From Bolinopsis microptera (lineage: Eukaryota; Ctenophora; Tentaculata; Lobata; Bolinopsidae), in NCBI RefSeq assembly GCF_026151205.1, contig NC_087072.1, positions 11,384,169-11,448,168 on the forward strand: DNA of 64,000 bases, written 5' to 3'. The notes beneath the pieces were generated by a model. The model was given only the letters and a program-made list of their open reading frames with translations. It did no database searches and was not told the origin of the DNA. Position numbers and translations under genes: made by a program. Shown here one piece after another: positions 34,310 to 45,500 of the stretch; position 1 is the first letter of the stretch, and the number at the start of each line of letters is the position of its first letter.

Positions 34310-35797
34310 ATGGAAATGAGAGGTTCAGGATCAAATCTACCGAGCTGTTCAACTGAGGTGAACAGTACAGGAACAAATTCCAGTTTGACAGGACATAAAA
34401 ACAGTTTAGAAGATAATCTGACGAAATACCCTCTACTTCCACCGTGTAGGTGTAGAAAACATTGCTATAATCTCTTCTCAGAACTCTCCCGTACTCGCAT
34501 TCATCGATTCTTTTGGAGTCTGGATCACTTTTCGCGCGGTCTCTGGATCTTTAATCGCATTACAAACAAACCAGTTTCTAAGCTGACGAAACCCACAAAA
34601 TCAGGCAGTAACAGGAGCTGTGTCAGGGCTTATTTCATGGAGGCCAGTCTCAAGATTGATAATCCGGAAATTGTAAATGTTTGTCAGAAGTTTTTCCTGT
34701 CTACACTAGGTTACAAGAGTGATAAGGTAATCACATACACTCTGAAAGTGTTCAAAGATGTTAAAGATCACTCAAAATTAGTTCCTAAATCTGATGACAA
34801 AAGCTCGTCTCGTGGCCGTGTTATTACAAAAGTTGGTAGCCTGAAGATAAAATCAGATACCACTTCAGATGGTCCACCAACTCTGAGACCTCCCAACATT
34901 CCTCATAGTTCTGAAACACATCCATTGCTTCCTCCCTGTGCGTGTAAGCAACACTGCATTGTGAAAATATGTAACGATGAACGTCAAGGTATTCACACAA
35001 AGTATTGGAGCTTGTCGTACAGTGATCGGAAACATTGGCTGTATTCTTGTATTAAATCGTTACCAATCCAGCGTAGAACAAGCAACACTGGCATCCAGCG
35101 AGCATGTTCACGGCAGTACTTTCTCCCTCTGTCTAACGGGAAAAACATTTGTGTTTGTCAGAAGTTTTTTCTCTGCACTCTGGGTTACAATAATGATAAG
35201 ATAATAGTGCACACCATAGCTGCACTCTCAAATCCTGGAGGGGTCGCGCTAGCAAGCTCCGGTAGAAAGAGTAAGAATAGATTGAGCGGGAAAATAGTGG
35301 AATTGATGAGGAAACATATTGCAAGTAATTCCTCTGATTTTAAGAAACGTCCCGTCAAAAAACTTTATGAAGACTTCCTGACGAACCATCCTCGATTAAA
35401 GAAAAAACCCAGCTATGAAAGTTATCGATTACTAGTGGTAAGCATGAACGTTCGAGACAATCCTAAACCTAAAAGCGCGGACAATCCTGGAGAATTTAAA
35501 GGTAAGATCGAGCTGGATGTTGATGAGCTCCACTATTTTGAGGATCTGGAGCTTTACTCTCCTAACTTGGGTTTGGGTTACCCTTCTTATCTGGAACAAC
35601 TGTCAAGTAGTCTACCTGTTGAGATACCCTTACAATTCCCTGCTGAGTCTCTCCCTTCCCCTCACCAGTTTGTAGAGAGTCCTGAGTCTAGCCAGTCATC
35701 GAGACAAGCAAACAGGCAACATCAGTTCCTCGTTATGCCTGGTAATAGTCTGGAAATGGGCCACCTGGTTACTAATGACAATTTGATTATGTTGTAG
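34310..35797 (+). CDS. protein with a duplicated Cys-rich module of transposon type, 495 aa
   Basis: A single coding exon. I start at ATG 34310, just after a splice acceptor at 34300, rather than at the upstream TTG, which lies in the intron. Two tandem copies of one module cover residues about 41-145 and 205-302. Each has LLPPCxCxxHC, a FWSL or YWSL aromatic stretch, an R.C.R.YF segment and VCQKFFLxTLGYxxDK. A linker (residues 315-385) is basic and helical, with KIVELMRKHIAS. The acidic, Pro/Ser-rich tail is probably disordered. The module and following helix resemble, from memory, the N-terminal half of the transposon-like family whose C-terminal half is at 1.6-2.6 kb, but no WSDG, HGKG or WKWP region follows. 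I infer a zinc-binding, possibly DNA-binding host protein. It is intact and sits among conserved host genes. Confidence 0.6.
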   Translation: MEMRGSGSNLPSCSTEVNSTGTNSSLTGHKNSLEDNLTKYPLLPPCRCRKHCYNLFSELSRTRIHRFFWSLDHFSRGLWIFNRITNKPVSKLTKPTKSGSNRSCVRAYFMEASLKIDNPEIVNVCQKFFLSTLGYKSDKVITYTLKVFKDVKDHSKLVPKSDDKSSSRGRVITKVGSLKIKSDTTSDGPPTLRPPNIPHSSETHPLLPPCACKQHCIVKICNDERQGIHTKYWSLSYSDRKHWLYSCIKSLPIQRRTSNTGIQRACSRQYFLPLSNGKNICVCQKFFLCTLGYNNDKIIVHTIAALSNPGGVALASSGRKSKNRLSGKIVELMRKHIASNSSDFKKRPVKKLYEDFLTNHPRLKKKPSYESYRLLVVSMNVRDNPKPKSADNPGEFKGKIELDVDELHYFEDLELYSPNLGLGYPSYLEQLSSSLPVEIPLQFPAESLPSPHQFVESPESSQSSRQANRQHQFLVMPGNSLEMGHLVTNDNLIML

Positions 35798-36223
35798 ATT
35801 GAGGATATTACATAATTTATGTTATTTCAAGTGAAAATTTATGCTTTACTATTTTATTGCTGTGATATACAAATATTCTCTGTTGATTTATTTTCTGACA
35901 TCTATAACTTTGTCATTTACGTCTTGTTTTATCTGTTTGCCATCTGTAGAGTGTAGATTTTATCGTTCCCAGCTAATTTTCTCTTACAAAATTATAATTT
36001 TTAGAGAGAGGAGAGTTCAATCTTTATTGTGCTAGTGAAAACACTAGTCGCACTGAAATTGCCTAAAGTTAAATTAAATTTGCTCACGTAACCAGATTTA
36101 AATCAGTTAACAATCTATCAGGTTGGTAAATATTATTAGTATGAGAGATGAGCTTTCTACTTGTAATACTAGAAAGAAGTGGTCCTAACAACTGAAGAAA
36201 TTAAAGATTATCGTACTGTTTTT

Positions 36224-37750
36224 ATGGACGAAGAAACGTTGCTTCATGGATATATTTTGGAACATAAGGCTAGATATGAGAGATTGTTGACTAATATTGA
36301 AAATGGATTAGAAGAGGAAACCAAAGTGTCAATACATATGGTCAATGATGACTGCTTAAAGAAGATATTGCTGTACCTCAGCCCCATCGATCTTATCAGA
36401 AATGGAGTATTTGTTTGCAAACGATGGTTTATAACCTGCACTGAAATTATATTTTGTGTTTGTAAGTTGAAGTTATGTGACAAAATAATTCCTTGGAGTC
36501 CGAGGGAAAACTGTTCATTCTACAGGATGGTACCTAACAGACTGTATTTTGCTCTCATTTTTTCACAGGAAGTTGTTTCAAATCTGATAATATCTGGTCC
36601 GGAGATTTGTGATAAAAGAGAGATTGAGTTTCCAGACCTTACAAAGGTCACTTTACCAGCTATCTCTGTATTCTGTCCGAATCTCACTGTTCTGGAGATC
36701 TCCAGATTCCATCTTCACAATCTCACACCATGTGCTTTACCTGGAACAATCTGTGAACTAACTGTCAGTTGCTGCGAACTCTTGGAGGCTGATCTGAATA
36801 GTATTTTGTGTGGTTTGTGCAGCTCCCTAGTGAAACTTGATGTGTCTGAGAATGCATTAATAACTGGGGCTAGCATAATGAATAACTTACAGAACAACTT
36901 AATGCGAAATATAAGTGTAAGATCTTGTGCTAGTTTAGATCCTGCTGTAATGGAGTTTATTTTCAGTAATTATAAAGAAACTTTGGAGGAGTTAGATGCA
37001 TCGTTAAACCTGGTAAAGTTATTTCAGATGTTGATAAATTCACCGGAACCGAAGCCTAAAATGAATGTTCTCAAATCTTTTAAGGTATCAGAAAAATGTT
37101 ACAACGATTTCTTGAGAGATGCCCGGGGAACAGTTGTCTCAACGTTTGACATGAGAATAGTACCAGTTTTACAGAAAATGCCTAGTTTGGAGGTTCTCTA
37201 TATTGAGACTGTCCCATATTGGGGCTTTAGGAATGTCTCATACGTGTCACGTGCTGATTATCTGGACACTTTAGCTGATGTTTTACTGAACTTGAGAGTA
37301 CTGAATCTTACTAGATGTCCTAAGAATGCCAGGTGTCTGGAGCAGTTTAAGCGGCTTCAAGAAGTGACTCTAGACTTTAGTTTTGGTTACATTTGTAATG
37401 ATCGTTACATGTCCTTGCTTGGTGAGAGTCTGGTTAATTCTGCTTGTTTACAAATGTTACATATTGTTGTGGAAAGTCCCAAATTGAAGTTTCACCCTGA
37501 CTCTGCCTCGTTGATATACAGACTAATATTTGATTATCTGACAGACAATGTGCGGCTTGTTACTCTGACAGTTAGTGTTAAGGTAATTAAGGGAGAATCA
37601 TTAGGACCGATCAAGGTGGACAGTGAGGCTATATCACGTGGTCTACGCAGCAGAAATACTCCACTGAGGATAGTCCTCCGTAACTCAGAGTTGAAGGACT
37701 CTGATTTTATTGATATTCCTTCTTGTGTAAGCTTTGTTTTTGAGGGTTAA
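36224..37750 (+). CDS. F-box / leucine-rich repeat protein, 508 aa
   Basis: Probable substrate adaptor of an SCF (SKP1-cullin) ubiquitin ligase. A single coding exon. The first ATG in frame is 36224, and the frame is open a further 15 codons upstream to a TAG. The N-terminal region (residues 1-35) is charged. An F-box-like unit follows at about residues 37-75 (VNDDCLKKILLYLSPIDLIR, VFVCKRWF). The rest is irregular LRR: repeated LxxLxLSxN-like lines such as LVKLDVSENALITG, LEELDASLNLV, LEVLYIETVPYWG and LRVLNLTRCPKNARCLEQF. No catalytic domain is seen. The target and closest named family are unknown. Confidence 0.7.
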   Translation: MDEETLLHGYILEHKARYERLLTNIENGLEEETKVSIHMVNDDCLKKILLYLSPIDLIRNGVFVCKRWFITCTEIIFCVCKLKLCDKIIPWSPRENCSFYRMVPNRLYFALIFSQEVVSNLIISGPEICDKREIEFPDLTKVTLPAISVFCPNLTVLEISRFHLHNLTPCALPGTICELTVSCCELLEADLNSILCGLCSSLVKLDVSENALITGASIMNNLQNNLMRNISVRSCASLDPAVMEFIFSNYKETLEELDASLNLVKLFQMLINSPEPKPKMNVLKSFKVSEKCYNDFLRDARGTVVSTFDMRIVPVLQKMPSLEVLYIETVPYWGFRNVSYVSRADYLDTLADVLLNLRVLNLTRCPKNARCLEQFKRLQEVTLDFSFGYICNDRYMSLLGESLVNSACLQMLHIVVESPKLKFHPDSASLIYRLIFDYLTDNVRLVTLTVSVKVIKGESLGPIKVDSEAISRGLRSRNTPLRIVLRNSELKDSDFIDIPSCVSFVFEG

Positions 37751-38107
37751 AGTTACGTGAGTGTTTTTAAAGATTTGGGTGTATTTACATTTTTTAAGGA
37801 TTTTTTCGATTGATGATCTGTAATATTTTTCCATGTTTCATGTAAATATAGCTCAAATTACACTTTCTTAAGAAATGATCATTATCATTATTTAATTCAG
37901 GATGTAGTTGTATAATAGATTGTTTGAATTCCAAGATGAAAGTATCATAGTTAGGTCGAAATTATAATCTCTCTTTACCTCAATTCTAATCAGAATATTT
38001 TAAAATAATCACACCCCTTCAATCTTCATATAGTACAATTCATACAAATAACATATCATTTTACCAGCTATATTACCTAACATTGATTGTAGGAAAGAAA
38101 ACAAAAC
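37751..38107. other. spacer upstream of PDCD5
   Basis: AT-rich. ATTGATTGTAGG just before the PDCD5 ATG could be an acceptor of a 5' UTR intron. No gene seen. Confidence 0.4.
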
Positions 38108-38989
38108 ATGGACGACGCTGGACTGGATGCCATCAGACAGAAGCGCATGGCTGAGATGCAAGCTCAGGGTGGCGGTGGTGCTGGCGGTGGTGGTGCTGGT
38201 GAACAGGCGGAGAAACAAGCCAGGTTAAATTTTGAGATGCTTTTTATTTGTTAAGTACACAATATTAACACATAATCTGTTGTTCAGAGGCGTGAATCTT
38301 TGTGGTAACAATCAATATTTGCTGTGTTTGGTCAATGACAATGATCTTTCTGCAGGCAGCAAGAGATGAAAAACAACCTTCTTACTGCAATACTGGATCA
38401 GAAAGCTCGGGCCAGATGTAAGTTTTCTTATCAAGCTTGTTGAGGTGTTACTTCACCAATACAAACGTAATTTTTGTCATATCCTGGGGCCTACTATTGC
38501 ATAATAGTATAATATATCTAACCTGTGGTAACGGTTATTTTCTGTTTAAAAAAAGGGTCTACACAACGTTTGATCACGAACGCGCGATACGTGTAATCAT
38601 GATCATTATAACTGCACGAACATTTCTTTTGCGCGCCTTCCCGCCCTGATTATTTGTTAGAAAATGTGAAAACTGTCGACGCTTACAGAAAATGACATGC
38701 ATTATTTATCGTAACTCATAACTTCATAACTGACAACTGTGTGCTTAAAACTCGCACCTAGCTTACCCAGAGTGTTATTTCAGTAAACACGATAGCTCAA
38801 GTGAAGCCAGAACGTGCGCAGAAGGTGGAGATGATGCTGATTAACATGCATCAGCGGAGGCAGATAATGGGACAAGTCGGCGAGGCTGAGCTTATCAAAA
38901 TGCTTGAGGAGATAAGCAAGACAGAACCCAAAGGCTCCAAAGTTAACTTTGACCGACGTAGGGTCACCTTAGATTCGGACTCGGATTAA
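38108..38989 (+). CDS. PDCD5: programmed cell death protein 5, 3 exons, 127 aa
   Basis: Small conserved DNA-binding-family protein linked to apoptosis, TIP60 stability and chaperonin (CCT) regulation. Exons: 38108-38223, 38356-38417 and 38784-38989, GT-AG with matching phases. Exon 1 encodes LDAIRQKRMAEMQAQ followed by an unusual Gly/Ala linker (GGGGAGGGGAG). Exon 2 has NNLLTAILDQKARAR. Exon 3 has LNTIAQVKPERAQKVEMMLI, the middle of the helical bundle, and ends with the acidic SDSD tail. A polyadenylation signal AATAAA lies at 39066-39071. The length is like human (125). Confidence 0.95.
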
Positions 38990-39597
38990 CTTTATACGGA
39001 ATTAGTCCCCAACGTTTGGGGTTGGTTTGGTGGGGTATTTGATCTTTTCAATCTATTTGATCGTGAATAAAGGAGACTCTTTTTCTCTAGACATTTTTAT
39101 AACTAATTTTATTAGTTCACAAGTAATACATGGATATCTGTGTAAGCTGTAACTTTGTAAATAAGCTATACTAGTATACTTCATACATTAGTATTTGATA
39201 AAGTTTCGGTTATAATTCGTATCGACAACTGTTTAAAACATATAAACTAAAAAGTGAAAGCACTGAGATTTACAATCAAGTTCATCCTGACTCCATAACG
39301 ACTAAAAAGATTATCAGGTCCGTTATAATTTTAAAAACGATGTGTACTAAACTGAAGGTTATCTGGTAGGTAATTTGTGTCCATTTTATTCATGGATCAC
39401 TGTTTCGATTAGAATAAACATGCCAAGGTCTACATCTAGTAAAAACTGCTACAAACGGATAAACTTTCTCAATAAGTTAGGTAAAAACTGAAAAATTCAG
39501 ACGAATCAATAAAACCACAAATTTAATTAGTTACTAATTATTAATTAAGTTAAACAGTAAATACTTCGAATACATTAACTAAATTACACATTAATAA
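38990..39597. other. convergent 3' ends of PDCD5 and the XK-related gene
   Basis: Holds the PDCD5 polyadenylation signal and the AT-rich 3' UTR of the minus-strand XK-related gene. No further gene seen. Confidence 0.6.
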
Positions 39598-42500
39598 CTA
39601 CACACTGGTCTGGAATGTGGTCGTCCTTGATGTATGTTTTTTCCTCAATTCTTCTAATACCGGACCAACCTTAGAAAGTTCCAGAACATGCTTTTTGGAT
39701 GGATGACACAACCTAAGAAATAAGAAGTTGTTGTTCATTAATCGGTATGGGGGCCATCTACTTAGGACGTCCGCCAAAATCGCAGATTTTCAGACCACCC
39801 CCTGTCCGGTTGTGTCCGAATCTTCAAAACCACCCCGGACGTCCGGATTTCCAGCTACTTTAGAGAGTACAAATAAAACCAATTCAAATTCATTGTCAAA
39901 GAGTTAAAATAAATGAGACTTTTTCGTTAATTCTGCCAACATTTCCGAATTTCCAAAAACCACCCCATCTCCCTATCCGGATTTGTCCGAAATTCAAAAC
40001 CCCCCCCCCCCCCCCCCCTCCCTATTTGCCGGACGTCCTAAGTAGATGGCCCTAATATGCCTTGAGTTTGAAACATTGTCCGGCCGTATCTACAGTTGTA
40101 TTACCGATCGGTCCTAAAATCATGTCACACATGCAATGCAGCGCGCGCGTTAAAAAGTGCGTGCTGCGCGATTGGTAATACAAATTAGCGATTTGGCGTA
40201 AGCGCAGGGCTACACCGACTAATGTTAGATCGTTTAAAAATGACGTGATTTATCGAATAACAACTGATTAACATTTAAGGGGGGGGGCCAATGGGTATTT
40301 TTTTGTGAAACTTGATTTCGAGATAGCAATTGACCAACAAACTAAGACCAGTGACCGAACTTTTGAGGGGGTCCCGGACCCCAACCGCCAAACGGAGCGC
40401 GCATGGCAGCCACGCCCATAATTGGTCCAAATTAGGCCCAATTTAGCCAAATACCCTGAACATGCCCAAAACCAAGGTTTATGGTGCTCTACTTGTAGCT
40501 AGTGGTCTCCTGAACTCGTATATGAAATTTCATCAAGATTGGACAAAAAATGACTGAGTTATGAGCCAAAAACCATATGCCCATATTTGGGCATACGCAC
40601 CAAATTTGGTAGATTTCGTCCCATAAATTAGTCAAATGTCAATATTTTTGAATGAAACTTACTTTATATGAAAGGTAAGCCTAAACTACATATTATCTGT
40701 AAGTTATAGCTTTATATCTGTTTAAATGTGGATACTAAGGCGAAAAACCCACAAAAAATGAACTAAATTGCCCATATCTCGGTTCGCGATATTTGCGGAA
40801 TTGATCTCATTAAAATTGTAACAACTCAATCAGTTTTCAAAATTTTTGCATGAAATTTTCGGAATCGACTCGAAATCGCATTTCCACCTTATTTTAAATA
40901 CGGATTTTTGATTTAGGCCTCCAAAAAAATTTGGCGGCCAAATTCTGAATTTTTGTGAGATAATTTTGGAATTTGGCCGCCAAATTTTTTTGGAGGCCTA
41001 AATCAAAAATCCGTATTTAAAATAAGGTGGAAATGCAATTTCGAGTCGATTCCGAAAATTTCATGCAAAAATTTTGAAAACTGATTGAGTTGTTACAATT
41101 TTAATGAGATCAATTCCGCAAATATCGCGAACCGAGATATGGGCAATTTAGTTCATTTTTTGTGGCTTTTTCGCCTTAGTATCCACATTTAAACAGATAT
41201 AAAGCTATAACTTACAGATAATATGTAGTTTAGGCTTACCTTTCATATAAAGTAAGTTTCATTCAAACATATTGATATTTGACCAATTTATGGGCCGAAA
41301 TCTACCAAATTTGGTGCGTATGCCCCTATATGGGCATATGGTTTTTGGCTCATAACTCAGTCATTTTTTGTCCAATCTTGATGAAATTTCATATACGAGT
41401 TCAGGAGACCACTAGCTACAAGTAGAGCACCATAAACCTTGGTTTTGGGCATGTTCAGGGTATTTGGCTAAATTGGGCCTAATTTGGACCAAATATGGGC
41501 GTGGCTGCCCTGCGCGCACCGTTTGGCGGTTGGGGTCCGGGACCCCCTCAAAAGTTCGGTCACTGGTCTTAGTTTGTTGGTCAACTACTATCTCGAAATC
41601 AAGTTTCACAAAAAAATATCCATTGGCCCCCCCCCTTAACATGCAGCTTCATGAGGTGACTTATCAACAAACGAGCACACGATTGAGCAAGTGAGTCACT
41701 TGTTAGCTCGTACTTACTGGTAGTAGAAGAGTGTTAGAATAGACCCAATTATCGTTCCCCCAACAACCATGCATATTAGCATTATTCCATAGAAATCAGG
41801 TTTTGAGGGCTCAGAATAGTGGTCAAAATACCACAATAGTAGCATTATTAAGTTCTGAATCAAAGTGAAGCCATGATAACCACACCATCGGACGAAAGAG
41901 TTTCCTTCTCTGAAAATAATTATCCCAATGATAATCACCATAATTCTTGTCATCGAATAAGCAGGTGATCAAATCTCAGAAAGGTAAATAATTCTTTAGA
42001 ATGGTTAATAATATCATAAAAACTCACACAATGTTCATGAAAGTAAGGACTAGTGTAATACTGGTTATCAGCTTAAAGAACCACTCGTTGTATATAAGAC
42101 CACCATAGAAGTGTGTTTTAGCGTAACACACATACAGCAGACAAGATAACCAATGCCCAATACACACAGCTAATACTAAATACCCTGATAATGAATTATA
42201 AGTCAATAATTAGATCCATAAATTTCTAGATTTATCAGAGTAACTGTTATTTTCATGAGAAATGTGAATCTAACTAATTCCTAGTTCAATTAGTGTAAAT
42301 AACCGCTTAGTTATATTATGTATTTAAGTACACAATAAAACCCAACATAAAAGTTGTTGTTACCAGAGTAAGTAGCAGCTAGGAGTATAGCAGTTATCCT
42401 ACTGATACACATGAATAGCTTTATCAGTATTGTGATGAAGTAGGCGTACATGTCCATACTTGCTTTGTCATATCTGAAAAGAAAAGTCAATTAGTTTCAC

Positions 42501-45500
42501 GTGACATTGATTGGGGCACTTTTATATGTCATTTATACTTTACTCAATTTAATACTTTAAACACTACTATATAATAAATAATTAAAGGACGTTCTCTAAA
42601 GATGATATTTTATTCGATGATTTCAAGAGCCTAAACAGTAAACTGTGAGTGATTCGCAAACAAATCTAAATTTATAAATTAACCCATAGAGAAGCATAGT
42701 CGGTTCAGAACATAAAATATGTTTCTACTTAATTTCAAATCATGTGTTACGAACCAACATAACAGCGGAGAGACAGTGTAACTTTTATTCGGACAACAAT
42801 TTATGAACAATGGCAGGCATATTTTTAATTAGTTCATGGAAACTAGGAAACCGGTTCACCTTTTTCCTTCTACTGCTTACCTGCTTCTCTTTTACATATG
42901 AAAAGTTAAAACCTACTTCATTCTCGGTATCAATATCTTTCGTTACGGCCAACTTTGAACAATTTTGGTAAGGATAAGACAGATACGATTTAACGATTTC
43001 TGATAAACGAATTTGCGTGTTATTTATTAATTTGTCCCCTGCAAACAATGGAACGTCTACAATTAGTAATAGCTATCTGTTTAATTGAGGCTGCATCACG
43101 TAATGCTCACTACCGACATGCTTCCCAAAGGGTACCTCAATTATTCCATATATGGCTTCCACGTTTCTCATTTCACATTAAATACCTTTCCCACTTTGTT
43201 AAAGACTTAACACTTCATTATTTGCATCAAATTTCAGACATTTGGTGTATATTTTTATTATCTAGTCTACTTCTAGCACAACAAAATAATAAAAATAGAA
43301 ACATACAATGTACTCATTAATTAAAATGAACTCTAAGGTGCTCAGAGCACCAACAAGCAAATTAATGAACTCATTTCAATCAAAAAAGATAGCAAGACAC
43401 ACTCACAAGGCTGCCCACCGTCCATCAACCAATCAGAGCACAGTAATTACAACATGTGACACAAACTAACCAACGAGAACACAGTATTTACTCACGAGGC
43501 TGCTCGGTGCTCGTAGATGTAGCTAGTCATACTCCACACAACACTAGTAAAACTGACTGCTACCGAGAGGTAGGTGAACCAGCTAGTTGTCCACTGTGTG
43601 TAAACCACTATTATATAGAGTTGTAGTAGGAGTTGGGGGGTGGACTCTAGTGAACCTTCTATCTGAAAATATGGGATAATTTCCAATAATTGACAATATT
43701 TAGTACACAGTCCATAGTTTGGGTACATCTTTATTCCACACAAGATGTCAATACAGCCAGGTATCCAACAGATAGACGACACCTCCAAGTACATCCTGTG
43801 ACCGCCCATTTACCAATCAGAGCACGGTATTTACAACACGAGACTAAAACTAACAGATCAGAACACATATAGAATCTCTCACCAATCTGAGAAGAGCTGC
43901 ATCTCGTCTACCATGGTACTTCTCTGATAGATCCTTGTTAAAGTAAACCTCTTTAATACCCCGCTCAGTCGCCTCCTTCACAAACAAGTCGTATTTATCT
44001 GTCAGCTCTTCTCTCTTACGGTAATTTCTGAGATGTAAGTTAGTGAATTATCTCAAAAACTGTTCGAATTTTTAATGCCAAGCGGGCACATTATTATCAA
44101 TTGGAATATTCTTATATCAAACTAGAAAGGCAAGTTGTCGCAATGTTCTCTCCAATTTTATCATTGATTATGTTGATTAAAATTAAAATTTAATGTAGAT
44201 ATTTCACTGAGTAGTCTATAACTTAAATAATGTTTTCTTGAGGTACACGTTACCTGAGAGCCTGTAAGAAGAGAGCCCCGTATCTGGTGATCCCTGGAAG
44301 ACCCAACACGTGAAAGATAATCTCAATAAATCTTACTTTATCCAGAGAGGGTTTCACGGGTTCTATTTTTAGTTCTTCCAGCGTCTTGAAAAACACTCGC
44401 TTTCTCTGGTGATAATGTTACATTTGTGAGGGTGATTCGTAGATTTGTTTTAATCATTATACAGAGAATTGTGATACAAAATAATACATGAGAAGAACAG
44501 CTAAAATTTTATTGGCTATGAAAAGTAAATATGTGTGTAATACATTTTATACATTATATCATTTACATGGTAGATAAGATGTCTGTTTAAATGTATATCG
44601 TATGTATAAAAGTGGATTCTCAGATACGAATGTGGAATGATGTATACTTTATACCTTTATAGCGGTTTACTGATTATAAACATATATGATAAAGGTGCAG
44701 TGTAAACAACGTGTATAACTCTACATGACAATACTACACACAATACTCTTTAGGTTCAAACTTGTAAGGTATTGTTAAGAATATGCAACATATACCCAAT
44801 CATGCTGCGACATCTTCTGTGTATTGGTGATTAATATAACGCAGTTCAGATAGGTTCAATATAAAATGTACATGTACCATACACAAGTGAAAACAGGTGA
44901 AAGCTACTCATTGAAAGTCAGAATGCTACTCATTCACATATCATTACTTCTCATTCACATATTACTGGCTACTAAATATGTCACATTGGACAGAAACATC
45001 AAAATAAACAATATAATAATATGCCATTCTCCAAAGTACGAAGATACGAGCAAGTAAGACAGGGTGCAGCCATGATACTTCATAAGATACAGCTATTATC
45101 ACCTTATTAAAACAATTTCTATCATTTCCTTCCACGGATTCAACTTCTCTAATCCTACGCTGCTCATCTTCAGTTAATATGATCACGTTCCCTTTAATTT
45201 CACCCTTGAAAAAGTTACTAAAATAGAACTAAAATATATAATATCTAAAACTTAAAATAAGATCATGAGCAATAATCAGATTCGTTGATTGCTGAAATAA
45301 TAAAACTCACATCTATGGTAGGGCCGGTGATGATAAGAGGGTATCTGCTGAGACCAGCATCAACACTAATCTGACTCTGTTCTCTTTTAGCTCGTGCTCT
45401 CCACCTGCTAGCCTGGCAACAATTCCTATATTTAGTAAACATTACCCTGCTCTCCACCTACTAGCCTGGCAACAATCCCTATATTTAGTAAACATTACCC

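Noticed and set aside
40268-41642. Short open frames in the arms of fold-back 1
   Set aside because: They are mirror images produced by the inverted repeat and show no protein-like features or start context.
42785-43048. Minus-strand frame in XKR intron 9 as an additional exon
   Set aside because: It follows an acceptor-like site but would put XKR exon 9 out of frame, and the exon 9 to exon 10 junction is already in phase with family-conserved residues.
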